Assembly: GCA_028583405.1 (NCBI GenBank)
Contig: CM053246.1
Coordinates: 1,918,570-1,982,569 of the forward strand
DNA from: Pogonophryne albipinna
Taxonomy: Eukaryota; Chordata; Actinopteri; Perciformes; Artedidraconidae
DNA length: 64,000 nt
Direction: 5' to 3'
The notes below the pieces were generated by a model. That model did no database searches, was not told where the DNA came from, and saw only the letters and a program-made list of their open reading frames with translations. The first letter of the stretch is position 1. Each line of letters begins with the position of its first letter. Shown here in pieces: positions 33,881-44,159 of this stretch. A program made the translations under genes and the position numbers.

Positions 33881-34189
33881 TCTACGCCCCACTGGTTCCG
33901 TCCGTTACCAGAAGCACAAAACCACACCTACTCAGTTAATAACCCATGTCCATTTCGCCGTGCGAAAATGGAGCATCACCTTCCCTGGAAATATAACATT
34001 TTTTCCCCCAACAATGAATATTTCTCCATCAGGGAATGAAGGTAGGCTTACTCGGGCTACCTGTCGTTTCTAAAAGTAGAGATCGAGTCCCACTTATTAG
34101 GAACGACCAAGAGAGGGGAACAAAAGGCCGCTCTCTAAATGCCGACAGGCAGGAGAGAGGACATGCCTTTGAAAACCCCCCGATCCTAC

Positions 34190-35556
34190 TCATTCTGGCA
34201 GACTATTCAGTACTGAGTGTGTCAGAGATGACTGGGAGACATCCCTCAAATAAAACCGAATGAAAGAACAGGGTGAAGACCAAGATGCAGCAATGCAAAT
34301 GTCTTCCACTGTCATTCCCCCGTGCAACGCCGTAGAAGTTGATATTCTCCTGGTGCTGTGCGCCTTAATGTTTTCCGGGGGCTCCAACCCAGAGGAAACA
34401 TACGCCTGTGACACCGCCTCACACAGCCAGTGTGACAAGCGTTGTGCCGATAGAGGCTGCCCTATTGAGCGCTCTCTATAATGCACAAATAGCCGCTGGG
34501 ATTTGCGTAAAGCAGCCGTGCGTGCAACATAGCATGCCAGCGCGCGCACGGGACAGAGGAGATGAGATGTGGCTTCCTCCTCCGACTTGTGAGGAGGGGG
34601 AAAGAAGCCTTCCAAGGTTATCACTCTCGACCTAAACGAGCTTGTGATCACATTTGGCATAAAAACCGGGTTCGGGCGCAACACCGCTGAGCTGCCATCT
34701 CCTTGGATCTGGAGACGTGACGGAGCCACCGAGAGAGCAGACAAGTCACTCACCCTTTTAGCTGATGTCAGAGCCAAGAGCAGAGCCACCTTGGCTGACA
34801 GAACTTTAGGGGAACCTGCTCCAATGGTTCAAAAGGGGTTTTGCTTAGTGCTCGCAGTACTACAGCCAAATCCCATTGAGGCGCTAAAGCGCGTGATACT
34901 GGTCTGAGTCTCTGTACTCCTCGCAGGAAACGTTTTGTCAGAGGGTGACTAAACACCGTACTGATCCCAAAACCTCCATGGCACGAAGAAATGGCAGCCG
35001 CATATGTTTTTATTGTGCTATATGCCAAGTTCCTGTCCAGCAACAGCTGAAGGAATGATAGCACGTGAGGCAGGGGACACGCCACGGGGTCCATGCCTTT
35101 CCCTACACACCAACGCTGGAACGCTGTCCATTTGGCTGTGTAAGATGCCCTGGTGGACGCGGCTCTAGATCCCTGAATGGTATTCATAACATCTTGAGAG
35201 AGGCCGAGCCCCTCTAAGTGTTCCCGTTCAGGGGCCATGCCCACAAACGTTGGCCTAACACTGGGTGACCGCTGATTGCTCCCTCCGCCTGGGAGAGAGC
35301 ATCCCCCCGCCACGGAATTTCCCACGGTCTCCCTGACAGCATCCGTTGTATGCAGGGAAACCAGGACGCTCCTGTGCGCTCCGGGGCTATTAAGACCGCT
35401 ATCAGTCGCTCTTCCTGCACTCGGTCCAGGAACCGAGGGATCAGAGGGACTGGTGGGAAAGCGTACAGTAACCCCCTGGGCCAAGGTCTGTGTGCAAACG
35501 CGTCTACCCCCAGAGGGGGGTGATCCTGCCTTCTCAGGGAGAACCATAGAGCACAT
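34190..35556 (-). pseudogene. DIRS copy 2 tyrosine recombinase, one frameshift
   Basis: The frame 35556-34768 contains RAASTRASYTAKWTAFQRWC (core-binding domain) and LAPQWDLAVVLRALSK. After VPLK the reading shifts by one base (near 34795) into the frame ending at 34190. The second part holds SAKRVSDLSAL (Arg), HSTRRIS (His-x-x-Arg), AASWSSP (Trp) and FYLRDVSQ (Tyr nucleophile): all five recombinase positions. The frame overlaps the RT ORF by over 300 bp, as known for DIRS. The true start codon cannot be fixed in the overlap. One missing base is the only obvious lesion. Confidence 0.85.
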
Positions 35557-37045
35557 TGCGCGTTCCCGCGCGCAGCGAACAGATCTACCTCCGCTCTCCC
35601 GAACCTGCTCGACACTTGGGAGACCAGCTCGGGGTGGAGGCTCCAGTCCCCTTGTCGAGGACCTCCCCTGGACATGAGGTCTGCCCCTTTGTTCAGCTCA
35701 CCGGGAATATATACTGCTCTGATCGAGAGTATGTGTGTGCGCGCCCAGCACAACAGCCGTCTGGCTGTGTCCAGCAGCTGCGCTGATCGTACACCTCCTT
35801 GACGATTTACGTAGGCTGCCGCCATCTTGTTGTCTGTTCGAATCAACACATGATGATTCCTCAGCAACGGGGCGAAGTGCTGTATTACTTTCCATATGGC
35901 GAGTAATTCCAGCGTGTTTATATGGAGGGACATGTGAGGCGGCCACTGTCCCCCCACTGCCTGCGACATGCAAGTTCCCCCCCACCCTGAGAGCGATGCG
36001 TCCGTAAACCCTGACGTCACTCTGCCGAGGGGAACCCCCACTGACAGGATGTGGGGATTTTTCCAGTAGGTCAGATCCAAACCTACGGATAGAGGAATGC
36101 ACACCCTGCGTCTCCTCTGACGCACTGGGTCGATGCGCAGGCGAATAAACCACCTCTGAAGTCTCCTTATGTAAAGGAGACCCAGGGGAATCACCACGTG
36201 ACCAGCTGACATCATGCCCAACAGCTGCATCACGGTAAGGGCTGTCACCACCCTGCCGGGTGTGACGCTCCTGAGGAGAGCTGTCAAATTCTCCACTCGC
36301 CGCTGTGAGAGTCGTGCTCTCATGCGGGCTGAGTTGAATTCCATTCCCAGATACGTGATGATCTGGGTAGGAAGAGGACAGCTCTTCTCCCAATTGATTA
36401 TGAAACCCAGGCTTGACAGGTGAGATACAAGCTGTACCGTCTGTAAAGCAGCTTCCTCTCTGGAGCGAGCCAGCAACAGCAGGTCGTCCAGATAAAATAA
36501 CACTCTCATCCCTCCTCTGCGTAGCGGCTCCAGTGCCGTCTCCACACACTTCGAAAAAGTGCGTGGAGCCAGGGAATATCCGAACGGCAGCCGGTTGAAC
36601 TGATACGCTGTTCCCTGGAATGAAAACGCAGGAATTTCCTGTGTTTTGGGATGATGGTTATGTGGAAGTAAGCATCCTTTAGGTCTATGGAGGTGCACCA
36701 GTCTCCTTGGCGCACACACTCCATTACCTGTTTGATTGTCAGCATGTGAAACGGCCTTTTTCGTATCACTCTGTTGAATGCTGACAGATCTAGGATGGGT
36801 CTCATCCCCCCGGTCTTTTTCGGGATAAGAAAATAACGGGAGTAAAACCCTTGATTTTCTTCCCCTTGAGGAACCCTGGAAATTGCTCTCTTTAACAGGA
36901 GTTCCCGCAGCTCTGACTGGAGCGCAAGACACTGTTCTTGGGATGACAGAAGTGTTTCCTGAATCCCTTTGAACTGCGGGGGGGGGGGTAAGGCAAATTG
37001 CAGAGAGTATCCTCTGCTGATCAGCCTGCTCATCCATCCGTCCAT
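35214..37045 (-). pseudogene. DIRS copy 2 RT, RNase H and methyltransferase-like region, one frameshift
   Basis: The frame from 37045 has RLISRGYSLQF, FLIPKKTGGMRPILDLSAFN and GDWCTSIDLKDAYFH (catalytic Asp). Near 36624 one base is missing compared with copy 1, and the reading continues in the frame ending at 35214: LPFGYSLAPRTFSKC, MRVLFYLDDLLLLARSREEA (Y-L-D-D box), the RNase H residues in FTDASLSGWGG, LELLAIW and LIRTDNKMAAAYVN, and DLFAARGNAQC...LLYAFPP. The last segment is where DIRS carry a region likened to Dam-type N6-adenine methyltransferase. The 666-codon ORF in this frame reads through upstream of 36624 by chance. Confidence 0.85.
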
Positions 37046-37719
37046 TAAACATAGCCGCCTCCACTCTGAGCACTGCTCTGAGAGCGGGCGTACCTGTTTT
37101 TTGTTGTGCTGTGGTAGTCATGGTGACAAGCCATGCCAGAGCCCTTGCCGCCGTTGTTTGTGAAACAACCCAAGGGGGGCCCCGCCCTAAAGGGCTGCGC
37201 AGGGGTCTCCACACGCTGCATCACACACCGACTCTCATCCTGTCTCTGTCTATCATAAACAGAACCCTGAGGCGGGTTTCCGCTCCCACTCGCGGAGGTC
37301 TGTGCAGTGCTTTTCACCTCATGCGTAACAGCCGCGCTAGGCTTAATACGACTGTGTGTAGGCACAACTGATACAGAGGAAAAACCGCGCTGCTTGCTGC
37401 CCGAAAGGGTAGAAGCGGCCGATTTATATGTCAAGCGCTGTTGTCTTATAACCGACTGGTTAAATACAGCAGGCTTATACAGCGAGCCTCGCTGCTTGCT
37501 AACCGACAGATTAGACACAGCTGGCTCTAACGGTGAGGTCCTCTGTTTATTAGCCGACAGGTTAACAACAGATGGTTTATGCAACAAATCCTGCTGCCTT
37601 TTAATCAATAGATTACTGGCAGCCGGTCTGACTAGTGTGGGGGATACGTGAGACACAGTTGCTACAGACACACTGCTGAGATTTGAATCATTTCTATTAA
37701 CAATCCTCTCTTCCCACAT
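37046..37719 (-). pseudogene. DIRS copy 2 linker ORF with six 22-residue repeats
   Basis: The ORF 37719-37045 (224 codons) has repeats such as RPAASNLLIKRQQDLLHK and EPAVSNLSVSKQRGSLYK, about six in all at 37650-37390, followed by a Ser/Gln-rich tail. The repeated residues are A-x-x-N-L-S-V/I-x-K-Q-R/Q-x-S. Copy 1 has about four units. The frame changes before the RT motifs, so whether this is the Pol N-terminus or a separate protein cannot be decided. Confidence 0.55.
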
Positions 37720-37734
37720 AACCCCACCAAAGAG

Positions 37735-38905
37735 TCATCTTCGGTTCTGCTTCCTCGGAGGTTCTCTCGGAGGAGCAGACCAGGAGCGGGTGTTCTTCCT
37801 TCCCCTCCGACTCGCCGCCTGCAGATCCTGTCTCTGCGGCTGAGGAGCGGAGACCTGGGATGGAGCCCCTGCAGCTGCCGAAGGGCGCTGACGCCGTTGT
37901 TGCTCTCGCCGCTGTCCGCGCTGCCCCCGTTGAGACTGTTGCGGGGGCTGCGGGTGCTGTCGTTGCTGCCGCTGCTGTTGCTGAGGACGTTTATCCTGAA
38001 GCCAGCTAGCGTGACGCCTTATGTCGTCTGCCTGCTCTGCCGCAGACTTCATAGTCTCCACCATGGTGTGGAACTGTGGTCCAAATAGTCCGCCCGGACT
38101 GATTGGAGCCTCCAGCAAATCCTTTCCTGCACCCTCCATTATGTTCCCCTGCTGTAGCCAGAGGTACCGATGGATCTGTGTCGCCCACGCCGCAATCCGC
38201 GCCTGCGAGACTGCGACTGCTGCGCACCGTGTGAGTGCAGTACTGGACGCCTTACCTATCTCCTCAGCCTCCAATGAGGACATAGTCTTTGACTGCTCGG
38301 ATATTTCCACCATGGAGTTTGACAGCAACGCTATATGGCCGGGAAGCGTGGCCAGACCGGGTCACTCCTTACCCTGTGTACTCGGGAGAACACCCCGGAC
38401 ATATCATCCGGAGGCGAGCTCTCCTGAGCTAGGGGAACGGGGAGATTTCTCCAGGCGGCCGCCTTGGATATAATCTCCGGAAGTTCCAGGAGTATCCCGC
38501 CAATCGACGGTAACGCCGAGATGGCGGAGATAGGGATCACGGGATCATACACCGGACCTACACCGGGTCCCCTACCTGTCTCCTCCGTCCGGAGGGGAGA
38601 GATAATGGGGGAATCACCCGGTGATCCCTGAATGGAGGGGCGTAGTCGTCCGACTCGTGCCCGCCATTCGGATCCAGGAAATCAATGGCTTTGTCCCCGG
38701 AGTATTCCTCCTGGACGGTCCAATCGTCCTCGACCTCTGCCGCAGCGAGAGCGTCTGCTCTCTGCTGTCTGAGGGCCAGCGGGAGGCGGGTACAATGCGA
38801 GCATGATACCCCGGGAGTAAGAGCAGAGTTCGCATGCTCTATTCCCAGGCAGGACTCACACAGTGAGTGCCTGTCCATACTCATGATGTAGCCCGTCCCG
38901 CACAC
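37735..38905 (-). pseudogene. DIRS copy 2 gag-like ORF1 with internal deletion
   Basis: N-terminus with CGTGYIMSMDRHSLCESCLG and CSHC, matching copy 1. The frame breaks near 38555, and FSRVHRVRSDPVWPRFPAI at 38331-38400 is followed directly by the later ALLSNSMVE-like segment. The ~280 bp coding for the middle of the protein is missing (junction near 38336). The C-terminal part includes GPQFHTMVETMKSAAEQADD and a Gln/Arg/Pro-rich tail. No ATG equivalent to the one in copy 1 is present, so the start is uncertain. Confidence 0.75.
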
Positions 38906-39044
38906 GGGGCAACTCCTAACGCCGCCTTGACTTTCCTGCCCAGTCTCCCTACTAGAAAAACAAAGCTTTTTAGGAGGAATCTTTGTTTTTCAGTGAGTAG
39001 CTCTTAAAAGAACTTGTTTTTCCTGTCAATGCTTCTGCAACGGA

Positions 39045-39223
39045 GTGCTGAAGAAAAGTAGGAGTGGATTGTAAGGCCTGCTTCCTATTTATACGGAAGT
39101 GAGCCTGGAGGTGGGGCCCACGTCGTAGGTGGGCGTGGAATAAATCTGTCAGTGCTGCACACGTGCAGTGGGATTAACCCAATAGCGATAGCCTTAGAGG
39201 GCGAAGCCTTATACGATATAGAA
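39045..39223. repeat. DIRS copy 2 terminal inverted repeat, upstream end, with TATA box
   Basis: Minus-strand TATAAATA at 39087-39094. Inverted copy of 33560-33750. Likely promoter for ORF1. Confidence 0.75.
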
Positions 39224-39410
39224 GGAGGTGTATGTGTGTGTAGCAGGGTATCTGGGTCAGTGAGTGTAAGTGATAAGGTTTATATATATATAGGATTACT
39301 TTAAAACAGTCCCAAATAACACATGTTCACTTCAATACAGTTCAAGATAATACCCGTTTACTTTAATACAGTTTAGAACAATATCTGTTTGCTTTACTAA
39401 TCAGCATCTT
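39224..39410 (-). repeat. ERV-2 LTR continued
   Basis: Continues the gtgtgtg-rich unit interrupted at 33525 (ggtatctgggtcagtgagtg occurs on both sides of DIRS copy 2). The outer LTR end was not identified. Confidence 0.5.
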
Positions 39411-39413
39411 GAT

Positions 39414-39613
39414 ATGCCACACCTGTGAGGTGGGATGGATTATCTCGGCAAAGGAGAAGTGCTCACTATCACAGAATTTTTCAGATTTGTGAACAATATT
39501 TGAGAGAAATGGTTATTTTGTGTATATAGAAAATGTTTTAGATATTTGAGTTCATCTCATGAAAAATGGGAGCAAAAACAAAAGTGTTGCATTTATATTT
39601 TTGTTCAGTGTAT
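39414..39613. mobile_element. Tc1/mariner-like MITE fragment
   Basis: cacacctgtgaggtgggatg, gcaaaggagaagtgctcact and the terminal tttatatttttgttcagtgt are features of an abundant fish MITE of this type, from memory. The left inverted end is missing. Confidence 0.55.
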
Positions 39614-40679
39614 AAGTGATAAACCAACAGCTCTGCAATAATGCAAATTAAGAGCATTTTCTGAATTACCCATTGTGTTGTTTACCCCAAAATACAGTAC
39701 AAGTTGTAATCACAGTTATTTGGACACCAAAGAAAACCTCACTAACTTCCATGAATGTCATTTGAAATAACAGGATTTTTATTTCTCATTTGTTTTTAAA
39801 TAGGTGTGTTTTTTTTATCTCACTTTCAGTTTACTGCAATAGTAAGACTTTTATCACATGGCTAATGCCTGAATCACGATTCTGCAATCTTTTATGTCGA
39901 TAGAGACTCAACAGAAATGTATTCAAAATTATTACATTAATTAGAAAGCTGGAAGACTAGTAATTGATGTATTTTGCAAATTATAAACTCCAGTCTTGTA
40001 TGCCTAGCACTGGAGTCTAATTTGGTGATCAATAACTGCCATTTAGACATAGGCAATACATCAATATAGCACATGGCTTTTAATGATTGTAATATAAGTG
40101 TTCGGAGCTATAACCTCTGAAAATAACGCCTGTTAGTGTTACTCTTTTATCACTATAATTTGAATTTTCAGTCTCCATCATGCATTGTTTATTTAAGATA
40201 ATAAATCACATGGTATAGTTATCCACCATTCTTGTTGACTTATGTTCACCTTGTTGCTATTTCAAAGTGAAACAACTCACTTTGTAAAAGCATATATAAT
40301 CCCACCAACCGATGCTGTCAGATTTTCGTAATTAAAAACAGCCTAGTTTTGTGGTGATTAAGTAGGAATTTTGTACACTGTCAGTTCTGCACAAACTGTT
40401 AAGCAGATTTAGGCTCTCTGAAGTGGCTGCATTATCTAAGTGTTAAGTTGGAGGAGAAAAGGTCAGGGGTGGAATATAATGAAGATGGTTGAATCCACAC
40501 ATAAAACACAGATTCATTGAACAAATGAAGAAACGATTGAAAGATAATAAATTATGTTGGACTACGATGTGGGGATATGAAGACTCAGCTTTTAAAATGA
40601 GTTTAAGAATCAGTTGCATGGGTTGAAATGACAGTGGACTTCCTCATCCTCACTATTTAATGATGGTTCCTTCGGGGCA
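39614..40679. other. AT-rich sequence without recognised features
   Basis: No coding or repeat signature was seen. Possibly ancestral single-copy DNA. Confidence 0.4.
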
Positions 40680-40772
40680 TTATGTGCATCCAGGGCACAA
40701 GTGCTGTTGATCCACTGGAGGCCTTTGTACACATTGGTGGTGGTACCACCGCTGACAAATGTCACAGAAAAT
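40680..40772 (-). pseudogene. Exon-like segment: second half of a PHD finger and stop
   Basis: The minus strand has a splice-acceptor-like TTTTCTCAG and then codes IFCDICQRWYHHQCVQRPP and CPGCT before a TAA at 40682-40680. C-x2-C, then four residues, H-x2-C, eleven residues, C-x2-C, is the second half of a C4HC3 PHD zinc finger, a module that reads histone tails. The segment at 41097-41155 supplies the first two Cys in matching phase. It is open and undamaged, so it could be a live gene's last exon or a transposon-carried domain. I do not recognise the gene. Confidence 0.6.
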
Positions 40773-41096
40773 CTGAGAAAACAATAAATACTTGTTATGT
40801 AAGGTATGCATTACGGGGTTTTCATGATAATAGAATATCTCAAATATATTTACCACTAACATTCTAACCATTCCTTCAATTATCGAAATCTTTGAAAAAC
40901 ACAAATGTTGTGTTTTGAGAAAGAAATACAATTTCAACAAAAATGTATGGAAACACAAGCACAACATTAATCCTTTATCAGTTAATGCTGAAGATGCCAA
41001 ATATAGTAGCAATTACCAACGCAAATGTTATGTTGATAAAGTGTGGAAACATAATTCTGCTCATTTTTTTATTTGCAATATGCAATAGGAAATTAC

Positions 41097-41155
41097 CCAA
41101 TGTTCTTCATCCTGCTCCTCCATCCCGCAGTAACAGCAAAGCCTGCTTAGATCAT
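41097..41155 (-). pseudogene. Exon-like segment: first half of a PHD finger
   Basis: Acceptor-like TTGTCTCAACAG, 59 bases coding DLSRLCCYCGMEEQDEEHW, then the donor GTAATT. The C-x2-C of CCYC pairs with the motifs in 40680-40772. The exon ends on a complete codon and the next begins with one, so they join cleanly. The intron would be about 324 bp. Confidence 0.6.
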
Positions 41156-41383
41156 CTGTTGAGACAAAAAGTAATCAATATCTTCAGATAAACCACATTG
41201 CAGATTTGGGGTCAAGTTGACGCATTCCAATTTTTGACTAAAAGGTCAATTATATAAGGACACATTTGTTGTGGTCTTTTATTATTTTGTGTGAAGAAAA
41301 GGCAAAACACACACATATATTTTCTACATTATTAAATCTGAGCACAGAGGAGCCATCTGCTCCTTCTTTCACACTCTCCTTAC

Positions 41384-41442
41384 CCTCTGTAGAATGGGAA
41401 CCTGCACAATGTCATTCCAAAACATCCAAAACTTATTTCGCA
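41384..41442 (-). other. Possible upstream exon of the PHD-finger gene
   Basis: Acceptor-like GATGTGTACAG, 59 open bases coding NKFWMFWNDIVQVPILQR, then the donor GTAAGG. The coding phase fits the segment at 42431-42484 but not 41097-41155, so an exon or a base may be missing. No domain recognised. Confidence 0.35.
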
Positions 41443-42078
41443 CTGTACACATCAATTTAAGTTTGGTTCTCAAGGTTCTTTTGTTGTTCCTCACATGTAT
41501 TAGCTTTACAGCTTTGATTATAATAAGTTGAAGGTTAACTTAACTTAAAGGTTAAATGAACTGAGGATATCAGTTAAAAGTAATACACACCAATGAGCAC
41601 ATTGAAAGGAGGAAGATGGAGAAATCTCACATCTTAAATAAACCGCCGAATTGAAAGGGTGTGTTTGTAGAGTGTGACGTGTGTATATGAAATTGCAGTT
41701 GAAGATGCCTGCCTGCGATGCTTCATATGTTATCTGTATAGTTTGGAATTGAGATACACAATATACTGTATGTAGTGACTATTTACCCTAATCTATACTT
41801 AAACCACTAAGCGATGGGAACGGGAGAACTTGGTTCGGACACTTGTTCCAGACTATAAAACCATGTCCATGAGTCGTATATCCTTGAATATCCTTTATTG
41901 TATTTCCTCCATTGCATTACAGCACTCACGCTAAATACAACCAAAGACACATGTAGCTCAACTCGACACAGCTTCTCGAGACATGGTCAAAAACTGTTTG
42001 CTACCTTCCCACACACCTGCATCTGATCACCCAGTTACATTTATACACACTTACAAGTGTATACTCCATCTTGTGTTC

Positions 42079-42195
42079 AATGTTGGAACTTCAACATTCA
42101 TTAAACGTGCAGATAAAATATGAGCAAAGACACATGCACTATGTCTTTGCTCATATTTTATCTGCACGTTTAATGAATGTTGAAGTTCCAACATT
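42079..42195. repeat. Perfect palindrome, 54-bp arms
   Basis: 42079-42132 and 42142-42195 are exact inverted copies with a 9-base spacer catgcacta. The arms include GTGCAGATAAAATATGAGC. No flanking duplication was found. Confidence 0.95.
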
Positions 42196-42430
42196 CAGAT
42201 GGCTCCAACACTGTATGTTAAGGACTGCTTTTATGTGAATGTGTTGCTTTTAAAACCCTGATAATGTCCCTGGTCAATATTAACCCAACAGTACCACTGC
42301 AGTGATACAATACAACAATTTGCATGGCACATTATTAATATACTAGGTTATAGATGCATACTTATGAGATACAATTCATAAAACTAACTCCATGAAGTCA
42401 TTGACAAAGTTGAGAAAAAAGGAAACTGAC

Positions 42431-42484
42431 CAGATTCTCTGAGGAGAAAAGTAGCAATGTCCAGCCTCAGCTCGTGCACTCCTT
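42431..42484 (-). other. Possible exon upstream of the PHD-finger segments
   Basis: 54 open bases coding GVHELRLDIATFLLRES between a weak acceptor (CCTCACAG) and a donor (GTCAGT). Its phase joins correctly to 41442. The translation looks protein-like but no family is recognised. Confidence 0.3.
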
Positions 42485-42588
42485 CTGTGAGGTTTCAAAC
42501 TCAATTGCCTCCCCCAGTCAAATCTTCTCTGCAAACTGAAGAGAACCTTGATTAGTATATGTACTGCATGGTCTATGATTTTACCCTC

Positions 42589-42962
42589 TGTCACGATCTG
42601 TCTGTGTTGTGTTTTGTCTTGTTTAGATCTGTCTTTGGTTTTCTGTCTGCGTTGTGTTTTGTCTTGTTTAGATCTGTCTTTGGTTTCCTGTCTGTGTGTG
42701 TTCCCTCCTACCTGTTCCCTCCTACCTGTTTACTTGATTGTGTTCACCTGATGCCCCTGTGTTTTCTCCTCCCTCCTCACCTTTCGTTGATTAGTCTTGT
42801 GTGTATTTAAGTTCTGTTTTTGCTGTCTGTCATTGTTGGTTCGTCGTTTGTCTGTGACTGTGTTCACCGGGGAGTGTTCTGGTTTTTGATGGTAGCCTTG
42901 AAATAAAGGATTTTTTCAGTGTTATCTGCGTTTGGGTCCTGCTTGCTTCACTCACCGTAACA
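42589..42962 (+). mobile_element. LTR preceding the repeat-ORF element
   Basis: TGTCACGATC...CCGTAACA, 374 bp, with a poly-A signal (CTTGAAATAAAGG). Internal duplications include a ~50-bp TTGTGTTTTGTCTTGTTTAG-containing unit and CCCTCCTACCTGTT. Same family as the solo LTR 3766-4147 and the fragment at 56661. An ATG follows 18 bp later. No second LTR was found after the ORF, so it is called a 5' LTR by position. Confidence 0.75.
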
Positions 42963-42979
42963 GAACGAACCAACCAAGA

Positions 42980-44158
42980 ATGGAACCAGCAGACAGTTTG
43001 TACGAGGTGAAGTACAATTTAACATGCTTGAGGAATGACTTTAGATATGCCTCCAGTACTGAAGAGAGGCAGTCAGTTATTTCTGGGGCACGCCAGGAGG
43101 TAACCTCAAGGCCCTGGTTGAGGGAGTTGCTACCCGAGTGGGTGGAGGACTTTTTGGGCAGCCTTGAGGTCAAACCTGTTTCCCGGCCTGCTAGCTCCAG
43201 GCATGCTAGCCCCCTGCCTCCCAATTCCCAACCTGACACCATACGTCTCGCCGTGTTCCGTCTGGAGTCAACCTCTGCTTCTTCCCCAGTTCCTGCTCCT
43301 GTCCAGGAGCCGTTCTCTGGAACTCGTCTGGCTTTTGGAGGTCCACAGAGCCTCCCAAAGGCTCCTAAGAGAGGGAGTCGCAAGTCCAGACTAGCAGCCG
43401 GAGCCCCAAGAGTCATGGTTCCGGCCCCAGTTCTGGCCCCAGCAGCCACGGTTCCGGCCGCAGTTCTGGCCCCAGCAACCACGGTTCCGGTCCCAGTTCT
43501 GACCCCAGCAGCCACGGTTCCGGCCCCAGTTCTGGCCCCAGCAGCCAGGGTTCCGGCCCAAGTTCTGGCCCCAGCAGCCATGGTTCTGGCCCTGGTTCCG
43601 GCCCCAGCAGCCATAGTCCCTCCTCGAGTCCTTCCTTTAGTGCCTTCTCTAGTCCCTTCTCTAGTCCCTTCTCTAGTCCCTTCTCAAGACCCCCCTCTAG
43701 TCCCTTCCCAAGTCCCTTCCCGAGTCCCTTCCCGAGTCCCTTCCCGAGTCCCTTCCTGAGTCCCTTCCCAAGTCCCTTCTCAAGTCCCCTCTCCAGTCTC
43801 CACTCAAGTCCCTACTCAAGTGCTGTTGGAGGTTCCACTAGGGGTCCTGCCAACTCTGTGTCTTGTCCCGTTGGGGGTCCCGCCGACAGCTCTCCTGCCG
43901 GGGGTCCTGCCAAGTCCATGTCCTGTCCCGTTGGGGATCCCGCCGACTGCTCTCCTGCCGGGGGTTCTGCCAACTCCATATCCTGTCCCGTTGGGGGTCC
44001 CGCCGACTACTCTTCTGCCGGGGTACCTGCCAACCCTGTGTCCTGTGCCGTTGGAGGCCCCACCGACTACTCTTCTGCCGGGGGTCCTGCCAACTCTTAC
44101 TCTTAGACGTCACGTGAGTACAATGAATTTAAACAGACAACATTTGTCTCTCTTGTAA
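42980..44158 (+). pseudogene. LTR-associated ORF made largely of in-frame tandem repeats, one stop
   Basis: From the ATG at 42980 a single frame runs to 44158, broken only by TGA at 43757-43759 where neighbouring units have CGA. It has an N-terminal unique region of about 75 residues (MEPADSLYEVKYNLTCLRND...), a hinge, then three repeat arrays: ~33 bp (VPAPVLAPAAT-like, about 43415-43615), 12 bp (VPSL/VPSQ/VPSR, about 43625-43830), and 63 bp (about four units of LLPGVLPTPCPVPLGVPP type, 43835-44100). All unit lengths are multiples of three. I do not recognise it as gag; no zinc knuckle, protease or RT is present. The second copy at 62924-64000 keeps the same order. Confidence 0.7.
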
Positions 44159-44159
44159 C

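Larger units (their letters stand above)
33526..39223 (-). mobile_element. DIRS copy 2, nearly complete
   Basis: On the minus strand: inverted terminal repeat with TATA box, gag, linker with about six 22-residue repeats, RT/RNase H/methyltransferase-like region, overlapping tyrosine recombinase, internal complementary region and inverted terminal repeat. The trinucleotide gaa is found at both edges. The host sequence is the gtgtgtg-rich LTR unit of ERV-2. Main lesions seen: one missing base in RT (near 36624), one in the recombinase (near 34795), and a ~280-bp deletion in gag (near 38336). Confidence 0.85.

Noticed and set aside
35698..36549. 283-codon minus-strand frame inside the DIRS copy 2 RT
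   Set aside because: It shadows the RT/RNase H frame; the catalytic motifs are all in the frame ending at 35214.
42952..43614. 220-codon minus-strand frame opposite the repeat ORF
   Set aside because: It is an antisense reading of the 33-bp array, with a Gly/Ala/Thr pattern created by the repeats.
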